A stretch of DNA of 64,000 nt from Epiperipatus broadwayi (taxonomy: Eukaryota > Onychophora > Udeonychophora > Euonychophora > Peripatidae), in assembly GCA_028023455.1 (NCBI GenBank), contig JAQFVV010006643.1:434001-498000 (forward strand). The letters run 5' to 3'. This document shows positions 23,999 to 34,779 of the stretch, in pieces. The position numbers and the translations under genes are program-made. The notes under the pieces were generated by a model. It was not told where the DNA came from. It saw only the letters and a list, made by a program, of their open reading frames with translations, and ran no database searches. Every line of letters begins with the position of its first letter. Position 1 is the first letter of the stretch.

Positions 23999-26645
23999 AG
24001 GTGAAAAATTCTACTAGCTTCAGAAATGTTTTCAAATTAATTGTTTTTGGTATTTTTGATGCAGGCTAGAGCAGAGATACATAGCTTCTGAGTCCAATAG
24101 CTTCAAAGATGACTTCAGGTTAGGCACTCTTTGGTCTCTGGTCCCTTTTGATATAGTTAGCCCTCTTTTGGAAACAATTTCTTTTTCTGTAAGCAATATC
24201 AACTTTCTGTAATAGAAGTTATCTTTACAATAGTTTGTAAACTTTTAGTAAAAATAAAGTCTTCTGATGGTTCTTGTAGATTTCTACTAGTGAAATATAT
24301 GATCTTCTATTGCATTATTTTGTTACTTTTTCTTGAATATTTAGAAACAGTTTTATCTTGATACATAATATGAGAGATATTAACACTAAATAATTATTAA
24401 ACTATGTAAATGATAGCTAATAAATATTGGGAATTACTGACCCATTAGAATAAATCTGTATATATTTCTTATTTTGATGTGACTTATTATATAAAACATT
24501 TTTAATAACATTCATATCTGATAAAGGGTAGGAAGATTTTGAGTAATGAAAATATCTTTGATATTAATTAAGTATTTAGGAAATGTAAATTCTCCTTTAT
24601 CTATTTACTTAAATACTCTAAAACTGTTAACTGCTTATACAAGCTATTGTGACTTACTATTACTGGTTATGAAATTATATAATTGTTTTAACCTTAAGTA
24701 GTAAGAAATATCCAATAAAAAGTTGTTTTTAATTTTATAAATCTACAAAAGAAAAAAAAAGATGTGTCTGAAATAAAACTGTTGTATATCAATTAGTTGG
24801 AGTCTGAATTTTTAAGAGATTTATGTTTCATTAACATAAAAATAGTACTATAACATCTGATATGACCAATGATCAAAAATCACTGTTGACTTAGAGACTT
24901 ATGAATATTTAAAAGGATCATGGCCAAAATACAGTATTATAGAAAGGCAATATACATTTAGCTAGTATCATCCAAAACAATCCTTTTTTACCCTTACAAG
25001 AATATTTAGACCATTTGATAAGTCACCTGTTTATGCCTAAAAGCTACTAATAGAGTCTGGTAAGTTAATGAGTAAATGAAACCATATTATATGGACAGTC
25101 ATTAAAGTTTCTCTAACCAAAGATAGGACTTGTGTCTAGGTCATGTTAAAGAGGTTTACATATTAGATTGCCGGTCACCATTTGTTAAGCACAGCATAGA
25201 TATTTTTATAAATTGGGCAAAAATATCACAACATTATTTTGATTCAGGTAATAAATTTAATAGACCTATCAAAGTTTCAGATTCTTTAATTAAAGATTTG
25301 GAGTAAGCAATCGATCTTTTCAATCATTTGTGAGTATATTTTGAATAATGAGACATAAACCACTAATGGCTTAGTATTTTTACACCCTGTTAAATTGTTA
25401 CAAAATGTAAACTACATAGAATACAACCAGTTCTTGATAACAAAAAACAAGGTTAACCTTGCTCAATATTGAGGAAAATATATTTCTATTTTTTTAAACC
25501 ATTATATATATTAATTTTTATTAGCATTTCATTTCAAGTTTTATTTTTCTTATAATTCCACAGAAAATTTGACTACTTTATTTTATTTATTAAATTTTTA
25601 GTTGTTGTTCTTAGAATCATCTTACTTTTTTAATATCTTGTCAGGATTGTTTTGTTCACATGATTATTTCTCTGCTTGTTAAGAACCCAGGTTATTTCTT
25701 TGAAGTGTTTTAATAATTGTAATAATAGTAATGATGCCATTTTTGGGAATAAATTCTTTTTCTCTCTTTTTTTTAATATTTTCAGCCAATATTTTTTAAT
25801 ATCCCACTATTCTTTTTGATTCACATGATTAATATGGTCTCAATATCTACATTTGGAAAAATTGTAAAGGTATTGACTCAATAAATGAAATTAGTTGTAA
25901 AAAGCACTATCCAGCTAAAAATATGTCAGATATGATATTAAATCATCAATGACTGAAGTTTGTTTATTATTTGCTGCCTTATAAGTGAATGTCAGTTTAT
26001 CAGTGATTAGGCACTTTTTGCAATAAAAATAATCTTGTTTTGTCTCATCCCTGTTTCTTTCTTTTAATAGAGAATTCAATTATTTTTATCATTTCATCTC
26101 TCTTCACAATTCATAGTCTTTTTGAAGTGAATTTGGCATAGGTATTTTATTTGACAAGTTTTTAGAAGACCATATTTGAGAGATGTTTTTGCCTTTGTTC
26201 AAAAAAAAAAAGAAGCATAATAAAGTCAAAAATGACCTGCCTCATAAAGACTGGCTGAGACCCTATGGCTGACAGATTTCTCATTTAAATAGTATAAAGA
26301 ATTTGTAATGTAAATAGTAACAATGGTAGCAAGTAAACGATATTGGTAGTAATAAAGCTAAATTACAATGTTTCTAAAATTATAATTGTAACAAGGTAGG
26401 AATACTGGTAGTAAAAAAGTTATTGTCTAAACATAAAGGCAGATGTGGACTTTACATAAAGTAGACTCTTCAAGAGACTTATAAAATGTCAAACTTTAAG
26501 TCTGGGAAATTATCTTTAAAAAACTTCATGTTATAGAAAAATTAAGACTATATGTTGTTGGAAAAAAAGCAGTTAGTCCGGTAAAGAAGAATGTGCAGTT
26601 GTAGATTTATTTAAAATATAGTTTGGTATTTTAAATGGAATTATT
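23999..26645. other. AT-rich sequence, unclassified
   Basis: No coding frame above background and no repeat family recognised. Parts at about 24060-24180 and 25060-25330 are less AT-rich and may be very old element remains. Confidence 0.4.
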
Positions 26646-26653
26646 GCATTTAT

Positions 26654-27127
26654 CAGGGGTCCGGAAAACTATGGCGTTCAATCAAATAAGGCTGTTTGAT
26701 TCAAATCTTTTCTCTTTTTATCATGATCAACATAAACGCATTTTTTATTTCCTTTTGTAATTTGTATCTAGCGGAGGAAAAATGTGCTTTACAACACTGT
26801 TTTTTGAATTCAGGCTTATTATAGATAATAATTATTGTATGTGATGAATATTTAGATATTAAAAAATTATAAAAATAAATCAAACTGTCAAAGTATTTTT
26901 TTTGTTTTTATTTATTTATTTGTAAAATAATTTTTATATTCCTTATGATGTATACTGATTCTATTATGTTCTATCATTAAAATAAATGTTCAAATATATC
27001 CACAGTCACTCAGAAATTGATATTTTTCAGGAACAAATTTTTTACCTCTTTCCTTGTAACTCTTTAATGAGAGAAGAGATAGATTTAAGCAAAATGGCTC
27101 TTCGTGTTAAAAAATTGCCAACCCCTG
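26654..27127. mobile_element. Non-autonomous hAT element (474 bp)
   Basis: It begins CAGGGGTCCGGAAAA and ends, read inverted, CAGGGGTTGGCAATTTTTTA, followed by ACACGAAGAGCCATTT, a common end of Charlie/ZBED-type hATs. The 8-bp flanks GCATTTAT (26646-26653) and GCATATAT (27128-27135) match at seven of eight positions, the expected hAT duplication. There is no credible transposase inside; a 60-codon minus-strand frame at 26701-26883 is not recognisable. Confidence 0.75.
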
Positions 27128-27135
27128 GCATATAT

Positions 27136-28545
27136 CAGTGATATTCTAATGATATTGAAAAAACAAATTGTAACAATTATTTGCTTATATTTATAAAGCT
27201 TTGCACAATGAAAGCTTTTTATTCATTATTAGATTGTTTTGATGTATCAGTATTAACACAGACTATTGTTGCCTTGTTTTTGAAAGATTTTAAAGCACTA
27301 AAGAAACTAATAAACTATTCTTTGTGTTATTAGAAATAATGGTATTGTTTTTGTGAATTTGAATGCTATTTTGATGCATTTTTGTTTTGACTTTACAAAT
27401 GGCATAAAGCTAACTGGATTCATTCATATTCAAAACAATCCTTGCTCATCTTAGAATATATCTGAAATTTTTTTTAGATACATTTAATCCACATAGTACA
27501 TACATTTTAATATACTGATTAAGCGTTTTATAGGCAATAAGTTATAGATTTATGTTCAACAATAAAATAAATTAGCATTAATGCTTCTCAATAATGAATA
27601 GTAGAATCAGTTTATCAGAAATATTAAATATTTACCAAAGCTATATAAATATTGGAATGTTTAGTATTGCATTGTATGGTTTATATAGTAGTTTATCATT
27701 GGCAAACACAGGTATATTCATATACGGTTAAAAGAATAAACATTCTATCTTTAAAGTTAGCCTATCTAAAATTCACTATTTCAAAATAATTGTGTTAAAT
27801 CATCTAAAATGAATATGATGAATACTGTTTTTTTAAAAAAAAGACTAATTCAATTATTAGAAAGTCATATGAAAATTAAACTCAAGGAAGTTGAGCTTCA
27901 ATCGAACAATCTTTAGAACTCCAGTTCAACGCCCCCTAGTTGTAACTTCACTACGATATAAAATATTAATTTATAAACAATATTGTAATATTGATTATAT
28001 ATATAAATGTCATATGGTAAATAAAATTTGGAAAAATTATTGAAAAATTTAAAATATAGATTAACGTTTGTCCAATAAGTATAGTTTATTATTATTTTGT
28101 TGTTAATTCAACGGTTTTATTTATATCTGTGAATTTTTAGACAGGCATGATACTCTCATAGAGTCCACGAAGAGAGAGAAAAAATTACTGCAATTAAATT
28201 GTGAGAAAAATAATGAAGAACGAATCAAATTTCAGTTTGGGTAACTTCATTTTTCTAATTTATTTTTCTGTAAAAACAAAACAGGAAAAATCGATTATAA
28301 AAATAACTGATAGCAATATATATGTACTTAGCACTTATACTTCTGCGCACAATGAGAACTCGCAAATGAAGAATTGTTAAGTATTTTTCATCTAAATATT
28401 TTATTAAAGAAAAAATACCCCCATATATATATAACATAAATGATGAGACAACTTAATACATTTTGATGTTTCTTTCATACTAGAATTAGTTCAGGGATTA
28501 TTTTAAGTTACGCTAGAAGATATTTGCTGACTGACAAAGAAAATA
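27136..28545. other. AT-rich non-coding sequence
   Basis: Nothing recognised. Confidence 0.45.
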
Positions 28546-28560
28546 TGGGACAGCCTAACA

Positions 28561-28624
28561 AGCAATTGTCCCGGGTTAGCGGGTTCGCTTCCCGGCCGAT
28601 GCTATGACACATGAGAAAAAAAAA
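28561..28624 (+). repeat. tRNA-Leu-like SINE, subfamily B, 5'-truncated
   Basis: It retains the long variable arm TCCCGGGTTAGC, the B box GGGTTCGCTTCCC, the 3' acceptor strand CGATGCT and the tail ATGACACATGAG plus A run. This matches the nested SINE at 14681-14778. The A-box half is missing. No clear target duplication. Confidence 0.75.
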
Positions 28625-28639
28625 CAGTGGAACAGCTCC

Positions 28640-29970
28640 CCTCCCTCTTCCAGCAAAGAAATAAAATGACGAACAGGAGAACTCTTTGCATAATAAAAAT
28701 CATTGCTTCAGATAAAATATTTAAATGTTTAAATTAATAAGTTTATTATTTTTATCTTAAGGCGATATTGTTTCTTTTAATGCAATATTTATATATATTA
28801 AACTGAAATAATTTCCAAGGAAAAAAACATTTTTTTCTCGTTTCTTTTGGCTTTTTCAACATGAAATATATATCATAAAATCGAATGTAATATATTGTTT
28901 GGGAGTTTGTAAAAAGTTTGCGCAACGGAAGTGACAATGTTGGAATCACGATACATGCTTTTGAGTCCGGAATCGCCTTCTATCACTCCGATAAACTACA
29001 CAGGATGAAACAAACGTAATGATATAATTTTAAAATGTTGATCTTATTTTGTTTTGCTAAAATTAATTCAGGATTTACTTTAAATTTCTCTAGAAGGCAG
29101 CGACCATGAAAAATATTTCGAACAAATCAAGAATCCTTTTTGCTCACAATGCATTTTGCATTTAATCAGAATCCAATCTTTGATATAGTCAATGGATATC
29201 CACTGAACTACCATCTCAAGATTATTGTTATCAAGAATTTGTATATTAAATTTAAAATATACGATTATTCTTTGAAATAAAGCTAAAATAAGATTTAATA
29301 TATACTGTGCTGTTAATATCTATACTACTGTGAATCGCAATATAAAAAGTAAATAAAGCAGTCACGTGACATTCATGAAATTAACAGTTTCTTTCAGTTA
29401 ATCTAATCCTTTCTTTTTTATTTTGTTTACTTTACTCAGCTGAGAACTCATTAAAGGAGCTGCTAAATAATGTACTGAATAAATATATTTATTCTCTCCA
29501 ATAAAAAAACCAATAATCGAATAATTTAATACTAGAAGTTCATAAGGAGTTCAAATGCCAGAAGTGAAGCTTCATAGATCTTGAATTTCAAAAATCCACA
29601 TCTTTTAAACTATATAAAACTATGCAATTCTTTTTTTATTATTATTAAAGGAAACTTTATTTATGCTAAGATTGAATATCACATATGTTGGTATTCTATA
29701 TTTACATTATTGTTATGCAATTCTTCCACCCAGTTTTTATCATTTAAAACAACAGAGTAATATCAATTAATAAAAGAATAACGGTTTAGTTTATTTGGAG
29801 GTTAAATTATTATGTTTAAAGTCACTGAGTTTTATTTTTATTTACAAAAAGCTTTGATTCATTGTTTTTACGTTTTATAGAAGTGTTATAATTGTGACAA
29901 ATAATGTTTGGATTCAACAATAAAATAAAGAGATGGAGTAAAATATCACCATAAATGACTACACAAAAAT
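28640..29970. other. AT-rich non-coding sequence
   Basis: Nothing recognised. Confidence 0.45.
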
Positions 29971-30128
29971 AAATATCACATGATTACCATCTCTTATGCT
30001 AGCACATAACAGTTATTAAACAGGCAAAACTCTCCATACAGTAGTGCCATCCTGTGCCAACCAGAATAATCAATGGATGACAGAAGGTTTGTGCATAAAA
30101 TCCCTATCTAATACCTACTCATTCAATA

Positions 30129-30170
30129 TCCCTAGAGTAGTTTCTGACTTGTGACCTTCATCAGTGAGGA
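30129..30170 (-). ncRNA. Hammerhead-like motif A
   Basis: Minus strand: TCCTCA, CTGATGA, AGGTCACAAGTCA, GAAA, CTACTC, TAGGGA. The core boxes CTGATGA and GAAA are intact, but the cleavage triplet is CTC instead of GTC, so pair 15.2-16.2 is lost. Stem I has one mismatch, and stem II keeps only G-C plus G-U pairs. Probably inactive. Confidence 0.55.
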
Positions 30171-30403
30171 GCCTTGGATATGAGAGCACTGCAACCCTCC
30201 AGCAGCTACTTTTTATCTCTACTTAATTACAAAGCTATGAATCTTAAATTGAAAACACCTTAATATTTTCAATCCAAGTCCATCAGCTTATATAGTCATA
30301 TAGGTCTGAGCTTAGTTGAGTACCCATACATTTCGGTGTATTTGGTTCTTTAATAACCATAACCACCAACATCCTATTAGGCAGGATTGGTTATAAGCCA
30401 AGG

Positions 30404-30446
30404 TCCCTCACTGACAAAGGCTACAAGCCAGAGACTAATCTGGGGA
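30404..30446 (+). ncRNA. Hammerhead-like motif B (tandem upstream copy)
   Basis: Plus strand: CCTCA, CTGACAA, AGGC-TACAA-GCCA, GAGA, CTAATC, TGGGGA. Stem II is intact, but core G8 is A (CTGACAA) and GAAA is GAGA; the triplet is ATC. Inactive relic, recognised by alignment to the other copies. Confidence 0.5.
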
Positions 30447-30840
30447 TATTAAATGAGTAGGCACTAGATATGGGGATTTTATGCACAAGCCTTATGGCAT
30501 CAATTGATTACTCTAGCTTACAGTGTGGCAATACGTATAGTGAGTTTTATAAGCAAGCATAAGAAATTGTGATCATGTGATGTTTATTGGCTTAAAACCA
30601 ATCCTGACTAATAAGATATTGGTGGCTATGGTTATTAAAAAACCAAAGACACCAAAATGTATAAGTACTGAACTAAGTTCAGACCTATATGACTATATAA
30701 GCTGATGGGCTTGGATTGAAAATATTAAGGTGTTTTCAATTTAAGACTCATAGTTTTGTAGTTAAATAGAGATAAAAGATAGCTGCTGGAGGGTTGCATT
30801 AGATCATAATATCTAGGTGCAGTGTTCTCAGATCCAAGGC

Positions 30841-30882
30841 TCCTCACTTATGAAGGCCACAAGCCAGAAACTAGTCTGAGAA
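30841..30882 (+). ncRNA. Hammerhead-like motif C (tandem downstream copy)
   Basis: Plus strand: TCCTCA, CTTATGA, AGGC-CACAA-GCCA, GAAA, CTAGTC, TGAGAA. Stem II, GAAA, the stem III palindrome ACTAGT and the GTC triplet are intact; one core change (G5 to U in CUGAUGA) should abolish catalysis. Its predicted cleavage site (after 30876) is 436 nt downstream of that of motif B (after 30440). Confidence 0.6.
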
Positions 30883-30989
30883 TATTGGAGGAGTAGGCAC
30901 TAGGTGGAGATTTTATGCCCAAGCCTTCTGGCATCCATTGATTACTCTAACTTGCAGTGTGGCAATATGTACAGTGAGTTTTTGCATGT

Positions 30990-31560
30990 TTAATGTCTTC
31001 ATATTTTTCTGCTCTGTATCTTTTATTTCTGTCTCTTTCAAAAATTTTACCTAAATTCTCCATTACTTGCTTATAATTCATCTCTAATAATTGAAATTCA
31101 TAATTAGTCTCTTTAAATATTCCTCATACCTCCTATCTTCTTAAAATTCTTTTTTGCTAATTATTTTAATTCTTTTGAATGGACTAACTAGATCTCCTGA
31201 TATTTTCTATTTTTACTAGAGATTCTATCTGAGACCCTATTGCTTCTAATATTCTGCTCTTTGAAATTGTTTTCAATCTCTTTGACTGACTATCTTGGGA
31301 TTCTTTTATCTCTCTAGTGTGATTATTAATTTTATGGTCATAATTTTTTTTATTTATTTCATTTCAGTTAATTGACTATCTAATTCAGATTTGAATCTTT
31401 TATTTATTTCTTTTTTTTCAGTTCTTCATTCTTGAGATTCTAATCTTATTTCTTCTAACTTTTGTAATATTAATAACAAATTGGGGTCTTGAATAATAAG
31501 AGTGGGTTGCAGTTTGAATTTGCTCAAGTCCTTACTTTTTTTCTACTTCCTCCATTTTTA
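30990..31560 (-). pseudogene. Coiled-coil gag/ORF1-like retroelement relic
   Basis: On the minus strand, broken frames give DLSKFKLQPTLIIQDPNLLL then LQKLEEIRLESQE, and, after frameshifts, EINKKNYDHKINNHTREIKE then SQDSQSKRL (about 31250-31370) and NYEFQLLEMNYKQVMENLGK then IFERDRN. The heptad-like, charged composition suggests the coiled-coil gag/ORF1 protein of a retroelement. It abuts the hammerhead composite, which may have inserted into it. No nucleocapsid knuckle seen. Parent family unknown. Confidence 0.35.
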
Positions 31561-31564
31561 ACAG

Positions 31565-32140
31565 CAAAATAACTAATATCAAATTTTTACACAAAACTTC
31601 TTTAAAATATTTTCCCCAATAATTGGCATATAAAAATAAGTTATCCACAAAATATTACATCCATCAGAAATATGATACAACCTCCATCAAATAATATTTC
31701 ATCCTAGTAATGCTACTTCTTATAACTGTTTAAACTCCCAAACAATTTATATAGCTATTCCATACAGTCATATCAACCTTACATAACTATAATGCAAGAT
31801 TTAATTAACATAATCAAAAGATCAACATATGCAAAATTAGATTCATGAACATCAAGATAAAATTTTCTTAAAATTTTGATATTTTGAAATTAAAATTTAT
31901 ACTAAATATTATAGCTTAACTGTAACTCTGATAGCCACATTGGCCATACATTCATCTAACATTCAGACCCCATGTTGCTGAAAACTTATTATGTAACCTG
32001 ATGACTGATCAAAAGCCCCAACACATTGGACAAGCCAAAAACACAAAACCATGTAACCCAAGCAATGTGTTGGCAGCTAGCAATCACAAATTACACAAAC
32101 AGGCACCATATAATATGGATTTTTAAACATCCTGAGTATG
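31565..32140. other. AT-rich spacer
   Basis: No feature recognised. Confidence 0.4.
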
Positions 32141-32144
32141 AGTC

Positions 32145-32372
32145 CTCTTGTAGACAATCATCATCAACCATTATCAATCCACTGCAGATGAAAGTCTCTC
32201 CAAGTTCAGTCCATCTTTCCTATCTTTAGCTTTTCTTCTCCACATCACCCCTGCACACTTTCTTATTTCATCCATCCATCTCACATGTGGTCTCTTTCTG
32301 GGTCTTTTATAATCTCTTGGAATCCAGTTCAAAATTTCAATTGTCCATCTATTATCATCTCTTGTAGACAAT
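32145..32372 (-). mobile_element. 5'-truncated RTE-like LINE with perfect target duplication
   Basis: About 200 bp of the 3' end of the RTE-like family. The minus strand reads RDDNRWTIEILNWIPRDYKR then PRKRPHVRWMDEIRKCAGVM and WRRKAKDRK, a cleaner version of the C-terminus seen in copy 2. The 3' end is a GATGAT run. CTCTTGTAGACAAT occurs at 32145-32158 and 32359-32372, a perfect duplication of up to 14 bp (the first bases overlap LINE sequence). This is a classic target-primed insertion and the youngest-looking LINE event in the window. Confidence 0.85.
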
Positions 32373-32403
32373 ACCATGACTAAATATAATTATTAAAATA
32401 CAA

Positions 32404-32636
32404 GGTTCTTTTATCATTCAAAATATTTTATCTTAGTTCTTAAAATATCTTTTTATCAAATATAGGTTCTTTTTAAATTTAAAATATCTTGATCTCAGAT
32501 TCTAAAATATATTAACCTCAAAAATAAATTCTTTTCAAGTTTAAGATATCTTAATCTCAGGCTTTAAAATATATTTACTCAAATAAAAATTCTTTCACAA
32601 GTTTAAGATATCTTGATTTCAGAGTTCAAATTCAGA
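32404..32636. repeat. Minisatellite, four units of about 61 bp
   Basis: Units begin near 32404, 32465, 32527 and 32588 and share TTCTTTT, AAGATATCTTGATCTCAG-type and TAAAATATATT segments with moderate divergence. Confidence 0.75.
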
Positions 32637-32639
32637 ATA

Positions 32640-34490
32640 AAATACATTTGGAACAAAATGTTAATAATAATACTTTAACTTCTTAACATATAATATGATG
32701 GTTATTATTTAATTTAGTCATGGAACATTTGATACTTCTTTTAATTTATTTTGGAGTCTTAGTATTTTAAGAAAGTAGAAATGAAATTACATAAGAATAG
32801 AGTATTCAAATACTTAAATAATATATAAATGATAACTGTAAAAACATTTCTAAATACTTTATAATTATTTAAATATAATATTTCACTTCAACTGACTACA
32901 AAATGCAGAAATCTTACATTTTCTGATGCAAATTTGAATAAGCAATATCAAAATAATATAGAAGGCAGTTTGCTGCCAATTACATAACAAATGTATTTGA
33001 AATGAAATAAATAACACAACATGTATATTCTAATAATGCAGATAAAATAATTATTAAGCAAAATGAATGTATAAACCCCATGTGATCATTGAAATATACT
33101 TTTAAAAATAATTATTAATGCAAACTTTATTAAACTAGATTTTCTCATAAATAGATGTACTAATGTAATGATATTATAATGGCAATGAAACAAAAATGCA
33201 TTTAATTAATAATAAAATATTTATTTGCAACATATAATAATCCATATAATAAAAATATTTATTTACAATAATTATTTCTTTTAACCTACTATCTATAATT
33301 ACAAATATTAATAACTTTATATAGTAGTGTACCTTTCTTAAAACCATTTCTATAATTTTATCACATAAGTTATATTTACTATCCAATAAGAGAATGTCTT
33401 TATTTACAAACCAGTACCTATAAAGTAAAAACAATATACTTATATGCCTTTGTCCAGAATACTAGGAGATATTACATACTTTACTTAATTAAAAATTGTA
33501 TGACAAAATAAAAGTGGAGATGCTTAATAAATATTAATATGATGTCAATAAATATTTTGCATTATAAAACACTTTTAAATTCACAATACCTATGTTGGGG
33601 CGAGGAAATAACTATGCTTGACACTGATATTATACTTTATAGTGAGCTAATAATAAATTGCCAAGCTGAACATGTCTGTGGATATACATCAAAATATACT
33701 TCAGTATTGAAATTTTAGGCATAGTGAATAAGGGAAATACGAACTAGTAAAAATATGATCAAGTACCTGATATAATGTTCAAACAGTGCTGATGAGTGAA
33801 TGAGCTGCACTCTCTTTCATAGAAGGGCTAACATATATAAAAGTTCTATAATAACCACTTAAAATTGCCTCAAAATATATTACTAATAATAAAAGATAAG
33901 GAGCTAATAATAATATATAATAATTTTTCATCTTACACACACATAATTCATTAACTTGGTTTAAGATTATATTTATACTGACAAAAACTATTATTGCATA
34001 ACATTGACAACATTGTATGTATAAACTATTTACAATTCTCACACACATACTGATATTTATAAGACTTTCATTCATGAAATACTTTTCATAATATACAAAA
34101 GGCTGTTATATCTCTGGGTACAATCATTTATAACTTTAAATAACTATTCGGAAAACTCTGGAATAATAGAATTAATCCATAATTAAAACATTCGACTATA
34201 TATCTTACCAATTCTATTTCTGGAACACCATTCATACAAACATATTTATAATAACATAATTAATAATAATTCTAATATAATATATAAGTTATGTTTATAA
34301 TCATTTTAAACATAAAAATATGTATACACAATAACTATAATACTATTTTTTAACAGTTATTTTCCTTTTTGTAAAGAAAACTATCTCTTTTCAGTTCTTT
34401 TGTTTTTTTCTTCAAGTGATACATGAACATATATACAGTTCTTAATTAAGACAGATCAGACACACATATATGTATATATATGCAGAAATA
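32640..34490. other. AT-rich non-coding sequence
   Basis: Frames of 86 and 98 codons on the minus strand (33174-33434, 33779-34075) have AT-driven composition and no recognisable family. No gene supported. Confidence 0.45.
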
Positions 34491-34492
34491 TT

Positions 34493-34779
34493 TTAATTGA
34501 TTTGACCTTGACCTTGTACTTTAAATCCAGACAATTTGATCATGTGTTTGTCTAGAATAGTATATTTAATAAAAAAGAATATTTACTTTGAAAATCATTT
34601 AATAATTTTATTAAATAATTGATTTGACAATTGTTTCAGAATTGATAAAAATCATTACTTAACTGTCAATTGTTCAGAATGGATAAAAATCATTAATTAA
34701 CAAGCTCATTTGTTGTCTAGACAAACACATAATCAAATTGTCTAAATTTAAAGTACAATGTCAATGTTAGATCAATTAA
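34493..34779. mobile_element. TTAA-flanked MITE with about 60-bp terminal inverted repeats
   Basis: Left arm AATTGATTTGACCTTGACCT and inverted right arm AATTGATCTAACATTGACAT continue to match through TTGTACTTTAAAT and GTGTTTGTCTAGA. TTAA lies at both tips (34493-34496, 34776-34779), the target of piggyBac-type transposases. Non-coding, 287 bp. The superfamily call rests only on TTAA. Confidence 0.6.

Larger units (their letters stand above)
29976..30985. mobile_element. Composite hammerhead element: one inverted and two tandem units
   Basis: From the left: an inverted unit starting with the terminus ATCACATGATTACC and running to about 30400 with hammerhead A on the minus strand. A sharp junction follows (GATTGGTTATAAGCCA joined to AGGTCCCTCACTGAC). 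A partial plus-strand unit with hammerhead B (30404-30446) comes next, then a full plus-strand unit ending with hammerhead C (30841-30882) and its 3' segment to about 30985. The direct B and C units share the internal landmarks TGTGATCATGTGATGTT, TTCAGACCTATATGACTATA and GGAGGGTTGCATT. No protein coding. Direct tandem repeats plus an inverted partial unit are known from Penelope-like elements. Confidence 0.75.

Noticed and set aside
32404-32636. Four spaced repeats as a possible CRISPR-like array
   Set aside because: Units are contiguous and diverged with no unique spacers; the surrounding sequence is clearly animal-type.
33785-33825. CTGATGA followed by a possible stem
   Set aside because: No GAAA box follows at a suitable position.
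33174-34075. Two minus-strand frames of 86 and 98 codons
   Set aside because: Composition is AT-driven (I, L, Y, K, N), with no motif and no similarity I recognise.
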